Source: Gadus chalcogrammus
Lineage: Eukaryota; Chordata; Actinopteri; Gadiformes; Gadidae
Length of the DNA stretch: 64,000 nt
NCBI RefSeq assembly: GCF_026213295.1
Contig: NC_079426.1
Location: forward strand, 18,234,758-18,298,757
Direction of reading: 5' to 3'
A model generated the notes under the pieces. The model was not told where the DNA came from. It did not search any database and saw only the letters and a list, made by a program, of their open reading frames with translations. A program made the translations under genes and the position numbers. Positions 1 through 16,934 of this stretch are shown in pieces. Every line of letters begins with the position of its first letter. The first letter of the stretch is position 1.

Positions 1-118
1 AAGTGGATCGTTTTCTTTTGTTTAGGTCTGAGAGAGCCACCGGGTCGGACCATGAGGCGGGGTCTGGCAGCAGAGACACCGTTTTTGGAACCGGCAGCAT
101 TAGGATTCTGCCAGTGTT

Positions 119-240
<122 letters not shown>

Positions 241-423
241 TTGCTTTGGGCATAGCCAATCTAGATACCCAGATCCACGTGTACACCAACAGAGTGGAAT
301 GTTGTTATGTGTTTGTAGATGTCAGCACCCTTGATGGCAACAATGCAACATATCTCTCTCCATTGAGAGCAACAATGTGACTGTCTCACTCTTGCTCTCC
401 CTCTTGCCTCTCTCTTGCTTTTG

Positions 424-654
<231 letters not shown>

Positions 655-983
655 GGCTAGCTCTCCTCCAGCTGTCCGCCTTTAACTCTCCCTCTTGGTG
701 GTTTCTCTTTCTCTCCACCACTCCAGCCATAGATGAAGGCTGTAGAAATAGTACATTCTGAGGTTCTTCTGGGGTCCACTGGGCCAACCCGGAGCTGATG
801 CCACTCCAGAAAAAAGCAGAACAGAAATACAATATTTGAAGGTTAGCAAGCATAACAAAAGGGATTGCGAATTTGTTTTGTTTCCTGTATTTCTTTTTAT
901 TCTGTGCATCTAAAAGTGCATCTAGGGAATCAAGTGGATAATGCCATAAAATTCTGCTATACATTGAATCTGCCAGCATTGGG

Positions 984-1147
<164 letters not shown>

Positions 1148-2105
1148 GAGGACAGTGTCCCCTCCCCCTCTTACACACTGCTCTTGAGGCATTCAATGGA
1201 CCGTCGGACTGAAACAGGCCCACTGGGACGGGGGGATTAACTGGTGAAAGGTAACCCCCCAGTAACACCCCTTACTTAGCTGATTAAAGGACTCATGGGC
1301 TTCCACACAGCCAATTGACCAGTTTATGATGGATTAAAAGAGAACCGCAGCCTCATTAAAAGGGAGCATAGGTATACCAAAAACAGCCCCCCACCCCCAC
1401 CAAAAAAAATCATCACCTCGATCTGCGTAGACCGGAGGAAGAAGACATTAAGAAGATGCACAAACAGATCCATTACCAAGATGGATGCTGCGTTATGAAA
1501 ACCAGCGTGGCAATAATAGTGAAAGGCCGGCGTTCCATCACATCCTGAGAGCGACAAGCGACACCGTGTCGGGAGATGAGCCCGAGGTGGGGGAGCCATG
1601 AGTGATGTGTCATCACTCATGGCCGCCCCTTTTAGAAAGGGGCGGCCATGCTTTTTTTCGTTTTCCCCCTCATCTTTTGGCCGGCGAGATGGAGACAGCG
1701 GAGAGCGGTGCGGGGGTCGGTGACGGATTGGCGAACATGGCCCAGAGAGGAGCGGCGTGCACAGTCTCCTTGGCTCCCCCTTGGTGAGAGGGTGGACGGG
1801 AACGGAAGGGCCACTGCCGGGGTGGGGGTTTCAGGGGAGGAGGGAGGAGGGAGCAGTGAGGAGGGAGGAAGGAGGAGGGAGAGACACACTTGAAGGGAGA
1901 GGGGGTGGGGTTTTGGGGGGGGGCACTCAACAGATTACCACTTCTCTTTCCAGCCCAGGACTGGAAGGTTACCAAGACCTAAATAAACATTCCAAAACCT
2001 GGCATGCCTTTTCAACAAAAATAAATTGCCAATTAGGGTGTTCACGCTTCCTTAACCCCATTAATCCTAACCCTGTTTGAGTTTAGCGTATCACTGTCCC
2101 ATCCT
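1148..2105. other. grid1 intron 2, no gene seen
   Basis: Unique-looking sequence with short G-rich and C-rich patches (for example 1904-1923). Apart from the double hairpin at 1597-1650 I see no coding exon or recognisable transposon. Confidence 0.6.
1597..1650. repeat. Two overlapping perfect inverted repeats (alternative hairpins)
   Basis: CATGAGTGATG (1597-1607) is the reverse complement of CATCACTCATG (1611-1621). The same CATG (1618-1621) also opens a second, stronger 15-bp perfect stem, 1618-1632 pairing with 1636-1650 across a 3-nt loop. The two hairpins share bases and so are mutually exclusive in one strand. Function unknown; it may be the end of an old foldback element. Confidence 0.85.
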
Positions 2106-2109
2106 TAAT

Positions 2110-2450
2110 CCAGTCCAGTGTCACCTAAAACACAAACCAGCGAACCGGCCATGACATCACCACGGGAACCAGAGCGAGGGAGGACGAGCCACAGCTGTGC
2201 GTCACCGCAGGCCTCGCATATCGTAGGAGCTAATGTGTGTCGCGAGCGCTGCAAGGACGCACGCCGCTGAATAAGGACAGACATGACGCAGCACCTCCGC
2301 GCGGAGCCGGCCGAGGTAAACGGCCTGCTCCCTCGTCCTTTTGTTACGCCTTTGCGCTATAACTCTCGTTGCTACGTGTTGGCGGCCGTCAAGTTCCGTC
2401 GATGCTTTCCAGGAGCTATTCTAGCGCCTCCTTGATCCCGGGTCCGGTAA
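2110..2450. other. CpG-rich patch inside grid1 intron 2
   Basis: This stretch is much richer in CG dinucleotides than its surroundings (TCGCGAGCG, CGCGCGGAGCCGGCCG, GGCGGCCGTC). A short plus-strand open frame begins at an ATG at 2284 and runs 11 codons to a GTAAAC that could be a weak splice donor at 2317. This may be an intragenic CpG island or cryptic promoter. No product can be named. Confidence 0.4.
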
Positions 2451-2529
2451 GAGTTGGTCAGTGATGGATGCATGATACACCCCCTGCTGCACTTCCTGTT
2501 CCACCTGGTTACATCCCCTTCCCCCCCCC

Positions 2530-3345
2530 CCGTCGGTTGTGGTGGTAATGGTTTGTGATAGGTGGTGTTGGTTGTAGCGGAGGAGGTGGAAGTGATAGTG
2601 GTGGTGTTGGTGGGTTGTAAGGGTTATGGTGGAAGAGGTGTTAATGATGCTGGTGGTAGTTTGTGGTGGGTGGTGTTGGTCGAGGCCGAAGAGGTGGTGT
2701 GTGGTGGTAGTAGTGTTGTTGAGTTGTAGTGGTTGAGGTGGAGGAGGTGGTGTGTGGTGGTAGTAGTGTTGGTGAGTTGTAGTGGTTGAGGTGGAGGAGG
2801 TGGTGGGTGGTGGTAGTAGTGTTGGTGAGTTGTAGTGGTTGAGGTGGAGGAGGTGGTGGGTGGTGGTAGTAGTGTTGGTGAGTTGTAGTGGTTGAGGTGG
2901 AGGAGGTGGTGGGTGGTGGTAGTAGTGTTGGTGATTTGTAGTGGTTGAGGTGGAGGAGGTGGAGGAGGTGGTAGTAGTGTTGGTGAGTTGTAGTGGTTGA
3001 GGGGGAGGAGGTGGTGGGTGGTGGTAGTAGTGTTGGTGAGTTGTAGTGGTTGAGGTGGAGGAGGTGGAGGAGGTGGTAGTAGTGTTGGTGAGTTGTAGTG
3101 GTTGAGGTGGAGGAGGTGGTGGGTGGTGGTAGTAGTGTTGGTGAGTTGTAGTGGTTGAGGTGGAGGAGGTGGTGGGTGGTGGTAGTAGTGTTGGTGAGTT
3201 GTAGTGGTTGAGGTGGAGGAGGTGGTGGGTGGTGGTAGTAGTGTTGGTGAGTTGTAGTGGTTGAGGTGGAGGAGGTGGTGGGTGGTGGTAGTAGTGTTGG
3301 TGAGTTGTAGTGGTTGAGGTGGAGGAGGTGGAGGAGGTGGTGGGT
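2530..3345. repeat. 53-bp GGT-rich minisatellite
   Basis: Regular units of 53 bp (sometimes 52) contain GGTAGTAGTGTTGGTGAG followed by TTGTAGTGGTTGAGGTGG and GGAGG/GGTGGG blocks. About 11 good copies lie at 2695-3340 and degenerate copies at 2530-2695. All G-richness is on the plus strand, so GG runs could support two-tier G-quadruplexes. The 250-340 residue minus frames (HYYHHPPPPPPQPLQL) arise from the array: 53 is not a multiple of 3, so all three frames stay open. Confidence 0.95.
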
Positions 3346-4719
3346 GAAGGTGCGGGCAGCAGGCGGTGGTGGACATGGTGGCAGCATTGCGGAGGAAAAC
3401 AGCAGGAAAAGGTCAACACTTCCTGGCTGTCGCTCAACACCCGGCCTCAGACAGCTTGAGTCCAGGGGCCCACCCGTCGAGCCCCCCACTGGTGCACTTA
3501 CCCCCCCACCCCACTATTGCCTCCCCTTACCCCACCCACGACATAAGACTTCCATAACCTTTAATTAGCCACTTGTTGTTTAAGTGGAGCTGAAGACGAA
3601 ACATGATTGGAGAGGTTATGCACTCGCACATGAGTCAAATGCATCTGATAAGATGCACTTTGGGAACAAGAAGATTGGTTGTTGTTGTTCAAGATTTTTA
3701 CATAGTAGTAGTAGAGTATAGTTATATATCGGTACAGCTTTAAATAAATCTGTTACACGATCATGTCTGGAAAAAAATTATGCAATGAAAAACGACATAA
3801 ACCATGAATAAATATCTATTTATTTATGGTTTAGATTGCATGTGGCAACCTAAATAATGAATGTGTGAATCCCAACAGACCTTGAACAACATTTATATAT
3901 TTAATGTTGGTAAGTCAAACATGATCCAATGTTCACTGCTTGTTGTTTTTCAGAAAAGGGTTTCAGAAAGGATTCATAAAGACGATGGGGAGATTTTTTA
4001 CAAACTACAGGTGACGGACATAAAGAAATATACGTACGGATGTCCAGAGCGAACCACTAAAATTAAATAATTTTCCCATTAAGTTTGCAGTCACAGATAT
4101 ATATATAGAGCATCATTATCATGTTGTGCTGATAGAAATCGCTTTCGGAAAAAACAAATGCCATAATCAACAACTTATCGCCTTTCAATGATTTATCAGT
4201 TGCTTCAGGCAGAGACGTAAGATGCAGAGATGCTACCTTTCCAGTCAAGAGGACTCCACGTTCAGAGACAGCCCCCCTCCACTTATCTAAAGCCCTCTGC
4301 ACCAGTCCAGTGTTTATCTCTTCTTTCTAACAGATTGTGATCATTGAGGCTACACCGTCTCTTACTCAATGCTTCCACCTAGCTCTTCAGTCATGGATGA
4401 CACCATCTTTAAACGACTGCCTTGCAGGAGGCCCACATTTTTGACTTCACCTTTCTCGTAAACACGATTTATCTTCCGACATGAACTCCCTCTGCATGAA
4501 CATCACTTACACAACATCCCAGCGGCAATAAACTCAGACGTTAAAATCAGTAACACTTAATCGGTTGACTTATGATATGAATATCATTCAAAGAATACAA
4601 ATGGTTATCAATGGACCCAGATTTGTTTTTTATTTCTTTGTCCATTGCTCCTTCACCGATCATAAACCTTAAATGTCAAGTGACTGGGCGCTTTGTACGT
4701 GTGTGTGCGTGCGCGTGTG
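3346..4719. other. grid1 intron 2, no gene seen
   Basis: AT-rich sequence with short A/T runs and no recognisable exon or mobile element on either strand. GluD1 exon 3, which would continue from QE with a phase-1 acceptor, was looked for and not seen. Confidence 0.6.
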
Positions 4720-4721
4720 TA

Positions 4722-4783
<62 letters not shown>

Positions 4784-4795
4784 TATGTGTGTGCA

Positions 4796-4885
<90 letters not shown>
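4720..4885. repeat. (GT)n microsatellite, two blocks
   Basis: Two long GT runs are separated by GTCTATGTGTGTGCATGACG near 4782-4800. The array lies only about 80 bp past the exon 2 splice donor, inside grid1 intron 2. Confidence 0.97.
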
Positions 4886-4886
<1 letters not shown>

Positions 4887-4967
4887 CCGTGGCCCCAAGA
4901 AATGACACCTCACAGCAGGGTCAATCAATGGTAAACCAAAGAAGCCATAGAATCATAGATCGCTTAC

Positions 4968-5123
4968 CTTCTTGCACTGCCTGGAAGGGGTTATTAGGCT
5001 CAATATGTTTTACAGAATGGGTGATTTTCTCGCTCTGGAGAATGTCATCATTCAGACTGAGGTCCGAAATGGCCAGCTGGAAGATTTCCTCGTCTCTCGG
5101 GGCATTCCCCTCAAAGATGGCGC
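4968..5123 (-). CDS. grid1: grid1 exon 2: glutamate receptor delta-1 (GluD1), start of the amino-terminal domain
   Basis: This exon encodes the start of the extracellular LIVBP-like amino-terminal domain of GluD1, a postsynaptic receptor subunit that binds cerebellins and neurexins. The frame reads GAIFEGN, then [15 protein letters not shown] and NNPFQAVQE. Those blocks agree closely with vertebrate GRID1 and less well with GRID2, which has EEILQTEKITF at the equivalent place. The exon is bounded on the minus strand by a CCTCAG acceptor before 5123 and a G/GTAAGC donor after 4968. It is 156 bp, phase 1 at both ends, and its first two bases complete the Gly codon begun by exon 1. The open frame beyond each boundary is intronic. 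No stop or frameshift is present. I cannot separate the two teleost paralogues grid1a and grid1b. Confidence 0.94.
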
Positions 5124-6753
<1,630 letters not shown>

Positions 6754-6832
6754 CGATGTGTATGATGGAGTCCGCTCGGGCAGAACGGCATTGCAACATC
6801 CACAGGGAGAGGCAAACGACCAGCAACTCCAT
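6754..6832 (-). CDS. grid1: grid1 exon 1: initiator and signal peptide of glutamate receptor delta-1
   Basis: The minus frame from the ATG at 6832 reads MELLVVCLSLWMLQCRSARA followed by DSIIHI, then the first base of a Gly codon before the donor GTAAGAGTCC. DSIIHIG is the conserved mature N-terminus of GluD receptors and joins in phase to GAIFEGN of exon 2. The first 20 residues form a signal peptide with a leucine-rich core and a small-residue end (SARA). The coding part is 79 bp (26 codons plus 1). The ATG has G at -3 and G at +4, and an in-frame stop lies upstream, so this start is well supported. Too short for ordinary ORF calling. Confidence 0.92.
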
Positions 6833-6955
6833 CTCAGCTCAGAGTCCGAACGGATAGATGCTCATCCGAGCCGCGCGGTGCGTCGTCCTCCCGCTGGTCC
6901 ACACGTAGCGCAGCACGCAAACACACCACAGCCGCGCGTCGCCAACGCATGCACA
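6833..6955 (-). promoter_or_regulatory. grid1: Inferred grid1 5' UTR with two upstream ORFs
   Basis: If transcription starts about 25-30 bp below the TATA box, the 5' UTR is roughly 120 nt. It contains a short uORF at 6865-6839 (MSIYPFGL then TGA) and a 38-codon uORF from the ATG at 6950 whose TGA (6836-6834) ends one base before the grid1 ATG. The longer uORF exists only if the transcript starts above 6950. Such uORFs normally lower translation of the main frame. The transcription start itself is inferred, not seen. Confidence 0.5.
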
Positions 6956-6979
6956 ACGACCCACACACACACAAGGAGG

Positions 6980-6987
6980 CTTATATA
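6980..6987 (-). promoter_or_regulatory. grid1: TATA box upstream of grid1
   Basis: TATATAAG on the minus strand is a consensus TATA box and lies 148 bp before the grid1 ATG inside CpG-rich sequence. It predicts a start near 6950-6957. It is the only consensus TATA element I see in the proximal region. Confidence 0.55.
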
Positions 6988-7194
6988 GCCGGATTCAACC
7001 TATACTATCAGCCGCTATTCGATCACCGGGAGGAAAAACAAAATAGATAGCGAGAGGACCCGATTGAACCGCCGAAAAAAGCGAGGTGTGACTAAAAAGA
7101 GGTAGGAGGAGGGGGACACACACACACACACACACACGGTCGGGACTCGACTTTGGATTCAAATGACAGGTAGCACAAGTGTGCTCCCCTCTCG

Positions 7195-8288
<1,094 letters not shown>

Positions 8289-9725
8289 AAAAGCTATTGC
8301 TGATACGTGATGTTTTGTATGAAAAGTCGTCCCTTTCTGCACGAGGCTGCAGGCTGATCGTGGGGGGAAAAACGATGCAGCACGATAGGCATAATCTTAC
8401 AATTAAAGGATATTTCTTGTGACTGTGACTAAACGGAAATATCTCTTAATTGTTGGGTTAGGTCTAACTTTCAGCACCACGGGGGCGGACAGCGCCTCGG
8501 CCAGAGCGACACAAACTCGCCTTCGATTGCTTGTAACACTGTTGTTTGTCTTGCACATTAAAGATTTTGCGATCAGCCAACATGAGGCTAAGATGAATCC
8601 TTTTTTATTTAACTGTATAATGTTGCACATACGGGGGGGGGGTCAGTGAAAAGCCATGAGGTATGCGAGTGAATGAGTACATTTCATGTTTAACGTTAAA
8701 ACGCATGAATCGTAAAAAGAGATGTTTACCCCGACCAAAACAATAGGAAGCAAAGGTTCACGTATTGGCCACTGGAAGTTGCCTCGGTAGCATGTAGCCC
8801 GGTCCAGGAGGTTAATTTATGCAAGAAAAGGACAAGCTTGAAAGTGGGCAGCAACAAGGCAGCGACAATGTAGCAACAAGGCAGCAACAAGGTTCAACGG
8901 AGGGCATCCATGGGAAACTCCGGAAAACAAAAGGTAAAAATAATAAAATAATAAAGTTGCAGCAAATACAGAGGACTGAAAAGGGCTCATGATTCACTGC
9001 AGAGAGCCTAGGGAGTTAAGTCGGCTAACTGGTCCACATCATAGGTGCCAGCTATCTTTCTCATTAGAGGGAAAGCCAGGGTTGTGTTTGGTTTATCCTT
9101 CTGCTCTTCTGTTGTGGACTGCTGCCAAGTCGTTAGTTCCACACAGGGACTGAAAAAAAACAAGGAGCCTATTGTTCCTTGACAAAAACCCAGCAAGACT
9201 AAGCCAATAAAGAATTCTCATTTAAACATTTCACTCCAGGCACCTTTTGTAAATTTTTAAAAATTACATATTTTTTACTTAGATGCCAAATCATCAACAT
9301 CAACTCCTGGACAAGGGGCCGTGAATGCTAATATGATAAATAATTATCTGACTTTTATCATAATTTAATTAAATATTATCGTTGTACGTATAATGCATCA
9401 TCAATCAGCAGATATAATGCAGATACTGAGATATACGGATGGCATTATTCGTTTTGGCACCATACACCACAGGAATATGGAATAGTAAATCAGCACCATT
9501 CAACAGCTTTGTCCACAGTTGAGCCATTGTATTATCTTCAAAATTGCTTCTTTAACTCTGATTATAAGTGATTCAGAGGGTCATGTTTAGGTCTGTCTTG
9601 TACTTTGTATGTACCACTGTTGCCTTCAGTAGGGGGCTTAATATTGACGGCTTGCGGTAGAGTGAGGCTCAAAAGATCAATTTCGGGCACCTGGCATACA
9701 CACACACATCAAAAATACACAATGT
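8289..9725. other. No gene seen
   Basis: AT-rich sequence with short duplicated words around 8850-8890 (AGGCAGCAACAAGG). No exon, RNA gene or named transposon is recognised. Confidence 0.5.
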
Positions 9726-9850
9726 GTACGCATGTCTGTCTGTGTGTCTGTCTGTCTGCTTGGCTGTCTGTCTGCAAGTCTGTCTGTCTGAGTGTCTGCA
9801 TGTCTACGTGTCGGTCTGTGTGTGCGTGTGTGAGTGTGTGCGTGCGTGCA
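9726..9850. repeat. Degenerate (CTGT)n/(GT)n
   Basis: Interrupted CTGT units decay into TGTGTGCGTG; an old and impure relative of the array at 424-590. Confidence 0.85.
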
Positions 9851-12800
9851 TTTTGTCCACGTCCTTACATTAACTATATTCAAAATTAATAGTGTGCGGC
9901 TCAATATTGTGAACCATATTAACAAACGATGCATATCTAATCAACAACAGAGCAGCCATAAAATCAAATGCTTACACCTTTACACCATGCTATGGCTTTG
10001 ATTCACCATAGCTCAATTAATGAAGCATATTCAAGGTCGCCACACAGGGTTGATCTTTCAAATTATTTATTAGTAAAAGAGGTATCAGTGGGAATGAATA
10101 TATGAATAAGCAAAAAAATTGTAGTCTGAAAGTCTGGCCAGAAACAAGCCACGGCAGGGATCCGAGGTCAGACACTGTCTCAATCTTAACTATCAAAGGA
10201 AGGGAAGAAAATAAAACATCAGAGTAGCACACAGAATGCTAGCAGACCACCAAACGTTAGAAGATACAGGTCGAAACATGCTTTGCCTAACTGGTTCTCG
10301 GGGGAGGTGGATAAACAGTGTGTTGTTGTAAAGGAATCCACTCCAGTCTGCCTGGAAGATCTGTTTATTGGGGAGACGTGTGCGCCAAACATTTACACTA
10401 TGCAAACGCAACGGAGAGTACCAGGGGGAGAGAACAGGCACAGAGAGAGGGGGAGGAAGGCAGAGAAACGGGCAGACTGATAGGATTCAACATAATTGAA
10501 AAAGAAGCATCACTGGAATGAAAGCAGGAGTGAGCAGAGAAACGGGAGGAGGAGAGAACATAAAAACACTGACTCAATGTTATTAAACCTTTCCACAGCC
10601 TCTAATTTCAGTCACATTTCGTTAATTAAATTAAAGGCTTACCGCCATAAATACTGGGTGCCATTTCAATGCAGAAATTCTATGGGGAACTCATTTATTG
10701 AATATACTCTCTTATGAATACAATGCATATCAAATCTGATCCAATATGGTGTGTTCGTTAGTATCATGAGTAGGTAGTATCAATATGGCTGTCTTCACAT
10801 GGAACAGACTTGAAATTGGCACCCGGATATGAGCATGGTTTATCAATTTCATTTCGATCTATAATTCACATTTTAAAGGTGCATCAGTCTGCAGGGACGA
10901 CTCTGTATTATTCCTAAGAATAATTATTTGAGGGGTGTAAAGCTACCAAAAAGACAAAGGACACAATCATGGCTGTAATATGCATGGGCCCCATGCCACC
11001 TAGCCCCATTTGTGAGCCAGCATGCTGCTTTTTCTGGGTCACATATTGATCCCATTGAAAACATTCTGGGAGAACACCAAAAGGGATGTTTAGCCCACTT
11101 GATCACTAAAGCACCAGGGAAGCACTTTGGGCTCCCATTTCAAAAGTTGCTTCCCAAAAGGTTTCAGATTCAAAAGTGAACTGGGGAGAAATGTGGTTTA
11201 ATTCCTTTGTGTGGAGAAATGTGGTTTAATTCCTTTTCAGGTCTACCCATATCTCAGATTGCAACTATTCCGAGCAGAGAGGTAGCACCTAAATGCCGAA
11301 GGAGGAATATCATGGTCACACAAACCAAGTGTGATATACATTTATGGCTGTGTCAATGGAGAGGAAAGGCATAGACAACTATAGCACGAGTATCTGGTAA
11401 TTAGCTCTCGGTAGTACGTTGGAGTGATAACGCTGGTGGAACCCTCATTGTGTGTCTCTTTTGTAGGGTTTCTGCATTTGAATCCCCAACTAAACAAAAC
11501 AGTCAGCATATTTTCATGCTTACAGCATTTATTATACACTGGAGACACAAACTATGTTGCTCATTTCTTATTTTGGCTCATTTGTTGGTTCAGGAGCAGG
11601 TCGCCCAGCTTTTCTGCCTTGTTCCCTTGGTTTACCTATCATTTGAATTCTTGCCTTAGCAGCCCCATTTCCCTCGTCTCTGTTTCCTCATCATCCGATA
11701 CAGCATGGAGTTCAGCATCCAGTCTTTTAGTTATGATCCATTCAAATATACACTCTCTCAGCGTGTGTATTACGGCATACGCTTCGAAATTCCAATAGAT
11801 ACATTTGTTTTGACGTCAACGACCAAACTGCGGCTACCATTACAATACACGCCAACGCAGCAGAATAGAATACTATTCTATAAGCTTTAAATATTTACTC
11901 CAAACAAAGTCTACATTAAAGCATTGCGTGTCATGTAAATGTAATAATCATGAAGTGGTTAAGTTTCATTGAGAAACGTACAAGCTTGTCTTGTCTAATG
12001 GACTGATTTAACAATCTACCTTGGCTTAACCTTTTGACTGTTATCACCAGACTATGAAAAGAAGACAGACACAACGTACGGCCGCCAGCAGCTAGCCACC
12101 AGACACATCACAATGAATCCCCTCCGCTCTCAATCGTCACAGAAGTGGTTCCCTGGCACGTCTCCCATGTCACTTGATCTATCAGCGACAGAAAAAGACA
12201 GATAGACACACACACACATGCACACACAGTCATACAAACACGCACACCACAGATCGCAACGTTAAGTATGACGCGAAGGAGGCAGGGGAGTGTTTTTGGT
12301 ACAGTAGTTTGCGGGGGGTTGCTTGTGTCTGTAGTCAGCAGAGTGGTCTCTCACCGAGGTTGATGACACTCTTTAATAATGGGAGTGGATGGTGAAGGGG
12401 TATGAATCTGTGTAGTTGGCGGGCTCCGCCTGTCGCATTGTGAGCCTGAGATATAATTGGATCAAGCTCTTGCACCAATTTGGAAGGTGGGGTAGCAGAA
12501 AAATAATAATAAATAAAAAGATTCAAGAACTATTCATGTCAGGCAGATATGTGTGGTGAATAGTAATATGTGTCTGCAGCACTAGAGGTGAATAAGCACG
12601 GCGCTCCCTGGCAAATACACAGCCCCAGGTAACATTATAGATTTATCATGTCATGGGAGGATAGGCAGGACCAGCTCTGCATTTCAACAGCAACACATAC
12701 CTGACTTGTCTGTACTGCGCGCCATTCAATGTTTTATTAATTGTCTTATAAAAATGAACAAATGAAGATGGAGGATAATTGCAGGATAACATAAGAAAAG

Positions 12801-13309
12801 AAAAATCCATGTTTGGGGGGTTGGTCCAGGATTATAAATACTGTATGTTCCATCGTGGTTTATAATAAGGAAAGTTCCATGGGGCTGCTTATCGTAGAAG
12901 AAAATCGTGCATTTGTTATGTGCCTATTTCAGAGCAGGAAATGTGGCCATTTTGGGAAGCCAAGTCTAGGGGTATTCAGAAGTGATGTGTTATCTTTTTT
13001 TCATTAGACCTGCATATTTCCCACCGGACACAGGTTTCTAAACTCACCCCCCCATCTCATCTACATTTACATCTCTCATCTTTTCAGCGAGTCAAAAAGA
13101 CAGGGATTGGATGTGAGTAAACAAGACCACGAAAGCAAGCGAAAAAAACAAGACGCCGGATGAATTGAACAGCGGCCAGTACAGAAAGGAACACTGTGTG
13201 ATATGTATTGTTTGTTTGTGCATCTATGTGGATATGGAACTCTCCAGAGGATCCCCTGTCAACATTAACTACATCAATAACATTAGCTCTCCTTTTTCAT
13301 ATTATATGA
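9851..13309. other. Long AT-rich stretch without recognised genes
   Basis: No coding exon is recognised on either strand. Small points: a full CRE palindrome TGACGTCA at 11811-11818 about 5 kb upstream of grid1, a near-exact 25-bp duplication at 11191-11239 (GAGAAATGTGGTTTAATTCC twice), and an impure CA run at 12206-12250. Conserved non-coding regulatory elements could be here but need alignment to detect. Confidence 0.45.
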
Positions 13310-13313
13310 GAGA

Positions 13314-13384
<71 letters not shown>
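13310..13384. repeat. (GA)n microsatellite
   Basis: A pure GA run followed by an impure purine-rich segment to 13457, directly abutting the Harbinger-like element. Confidence 0.95.
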
Positions 13385-13385
<1 letters not shown>

Positions 13386-13462
13386 AACAGCGATAGAGAG
13401 ATGCAAAAGCGAGAGAGAGGCAATAGGAAGAGAGAAGCAAGAGCAAGAGCGAGAGAGTCACA

Positions 13463-14258
13463 GGGCCCTATTTTAATGGTCTGAAACGCAAGTGAGAAGC
13501 GCCAAGCGCAAGTAGCTTTGTGGGCGGCTCTATGGCGATGTCTCTAGTTTACCGGCGCGAAAAATGACTCTTGCGCCCGGCGCAAATCTAAAAGGGGTTG
13601 GTCTGAAGCAGCCTAATTACCCGTAGGTGTGGTTTGGGCGTAACGTGCAATAAACCAATGAGAGTGCCAGCTCCCATCCCCTTTAAGAGCCATGACCGAT
13701 TTGAATCTGACGAGTTGATATTTTGACAGCGCGTCTGCAGTCTCCGATGAGACAGATGCATATGAATTTCAAACTTCAAATGGCTCAGTTTATGGCCAAA
13801 TAATATGGCCTAATTCACAAATGGAATAAGGTTTTCTTCCACAACTTCAAATGCTGAGTCCTATTTAATGTGTTTCTATTTAATGATATACGCAATACAT
13901 TATAAACATCGTTTCTTTTCAGTATTGTATGCATTATCGTTATCGGCATGTGTTTCTAATATGCATGTGTCCCCCCGTTAATATACTTTGCCATGGACTG
14001 TATTATGCGTTACGTGTTTAATTTGCGTGTGTTTAAACAGATGGACGCACACACAGATGGACGCAAAATAGCACCAGGGATCGTTTGCACCAGAACACTT
14101 CTCCTCCTCCGCCGAGCCGCCCCTTGGGGCGCAAGATTATTCCCTAATTTACCGACGAGTGGCGCAGGAGGGAAAAGAACGCTCTGCGCCAGTTGCAAAC
14201 TAGCAACGACACATGCGCCAGTGTTTAAGTCAATTGCACCGGATGCAAGACAGGGCCC
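13463..14258. mobile_element. PIF/Harbinger-like non-autonomous DNA transposon
   Basis: It starts GGGCCCTATTTTAATGG with downstream AACGCAAG and GCGCCAAGCGCAAG blocks, and ends TGCAAGACAGGGCCC. The ends are inverted (GGGCCCT with T/G-rich continuation). The interior is rich in TTGCGCC/GGCGCAA words. This sequence type is a very common teleost repeat; I recall it as Harbinger-class, which is memory of the family rather than a search. No transposase frame is present, and no clear 3-bp target duplication is visible. Confidence 0.65.
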
Positions 14259-14374
14259 AAAGACACATTCTTGCTCTCCATGGTGCTGAAATCTAAAAAC
14301 ACATACAAACTCTTCACTCTATTATATACACATGAACGCTGGTATCTAGGTGGGATTTGGATGTCCAAACAACA

Positions 14375-14386
<12 letters not shown>

Positions 14387-14411
<25 letters not shown>

Positions 14412-14494
14412 TACAAAGAGAGTCTGTCCGTCCGTCCGTCCGTCCGTCCGTCCGTGCGTCCATCCGTGCGTGCGTGCGTGCGTGTGTGTGTGTG
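14387..14494. repeat. (ACAG)n, (TCCG)n and (TGCG)n compound array
   Basis: Seven ACAG units, then seven TCCG units, then TGCG and TG units follow one another, suggesting stepwise change of one tetranucleotide array. Confidence 0.9.

Positions 14495-16934
<2,440 letters not shown>

Noticed and set aside
2421..3489. Three overlapping 250-340 codon minus frames rich in His, Pro and Thr
   Set aside because: All come from the 53-bp minisatellite; three frames open at once is the mark of a repeat lacking stops.
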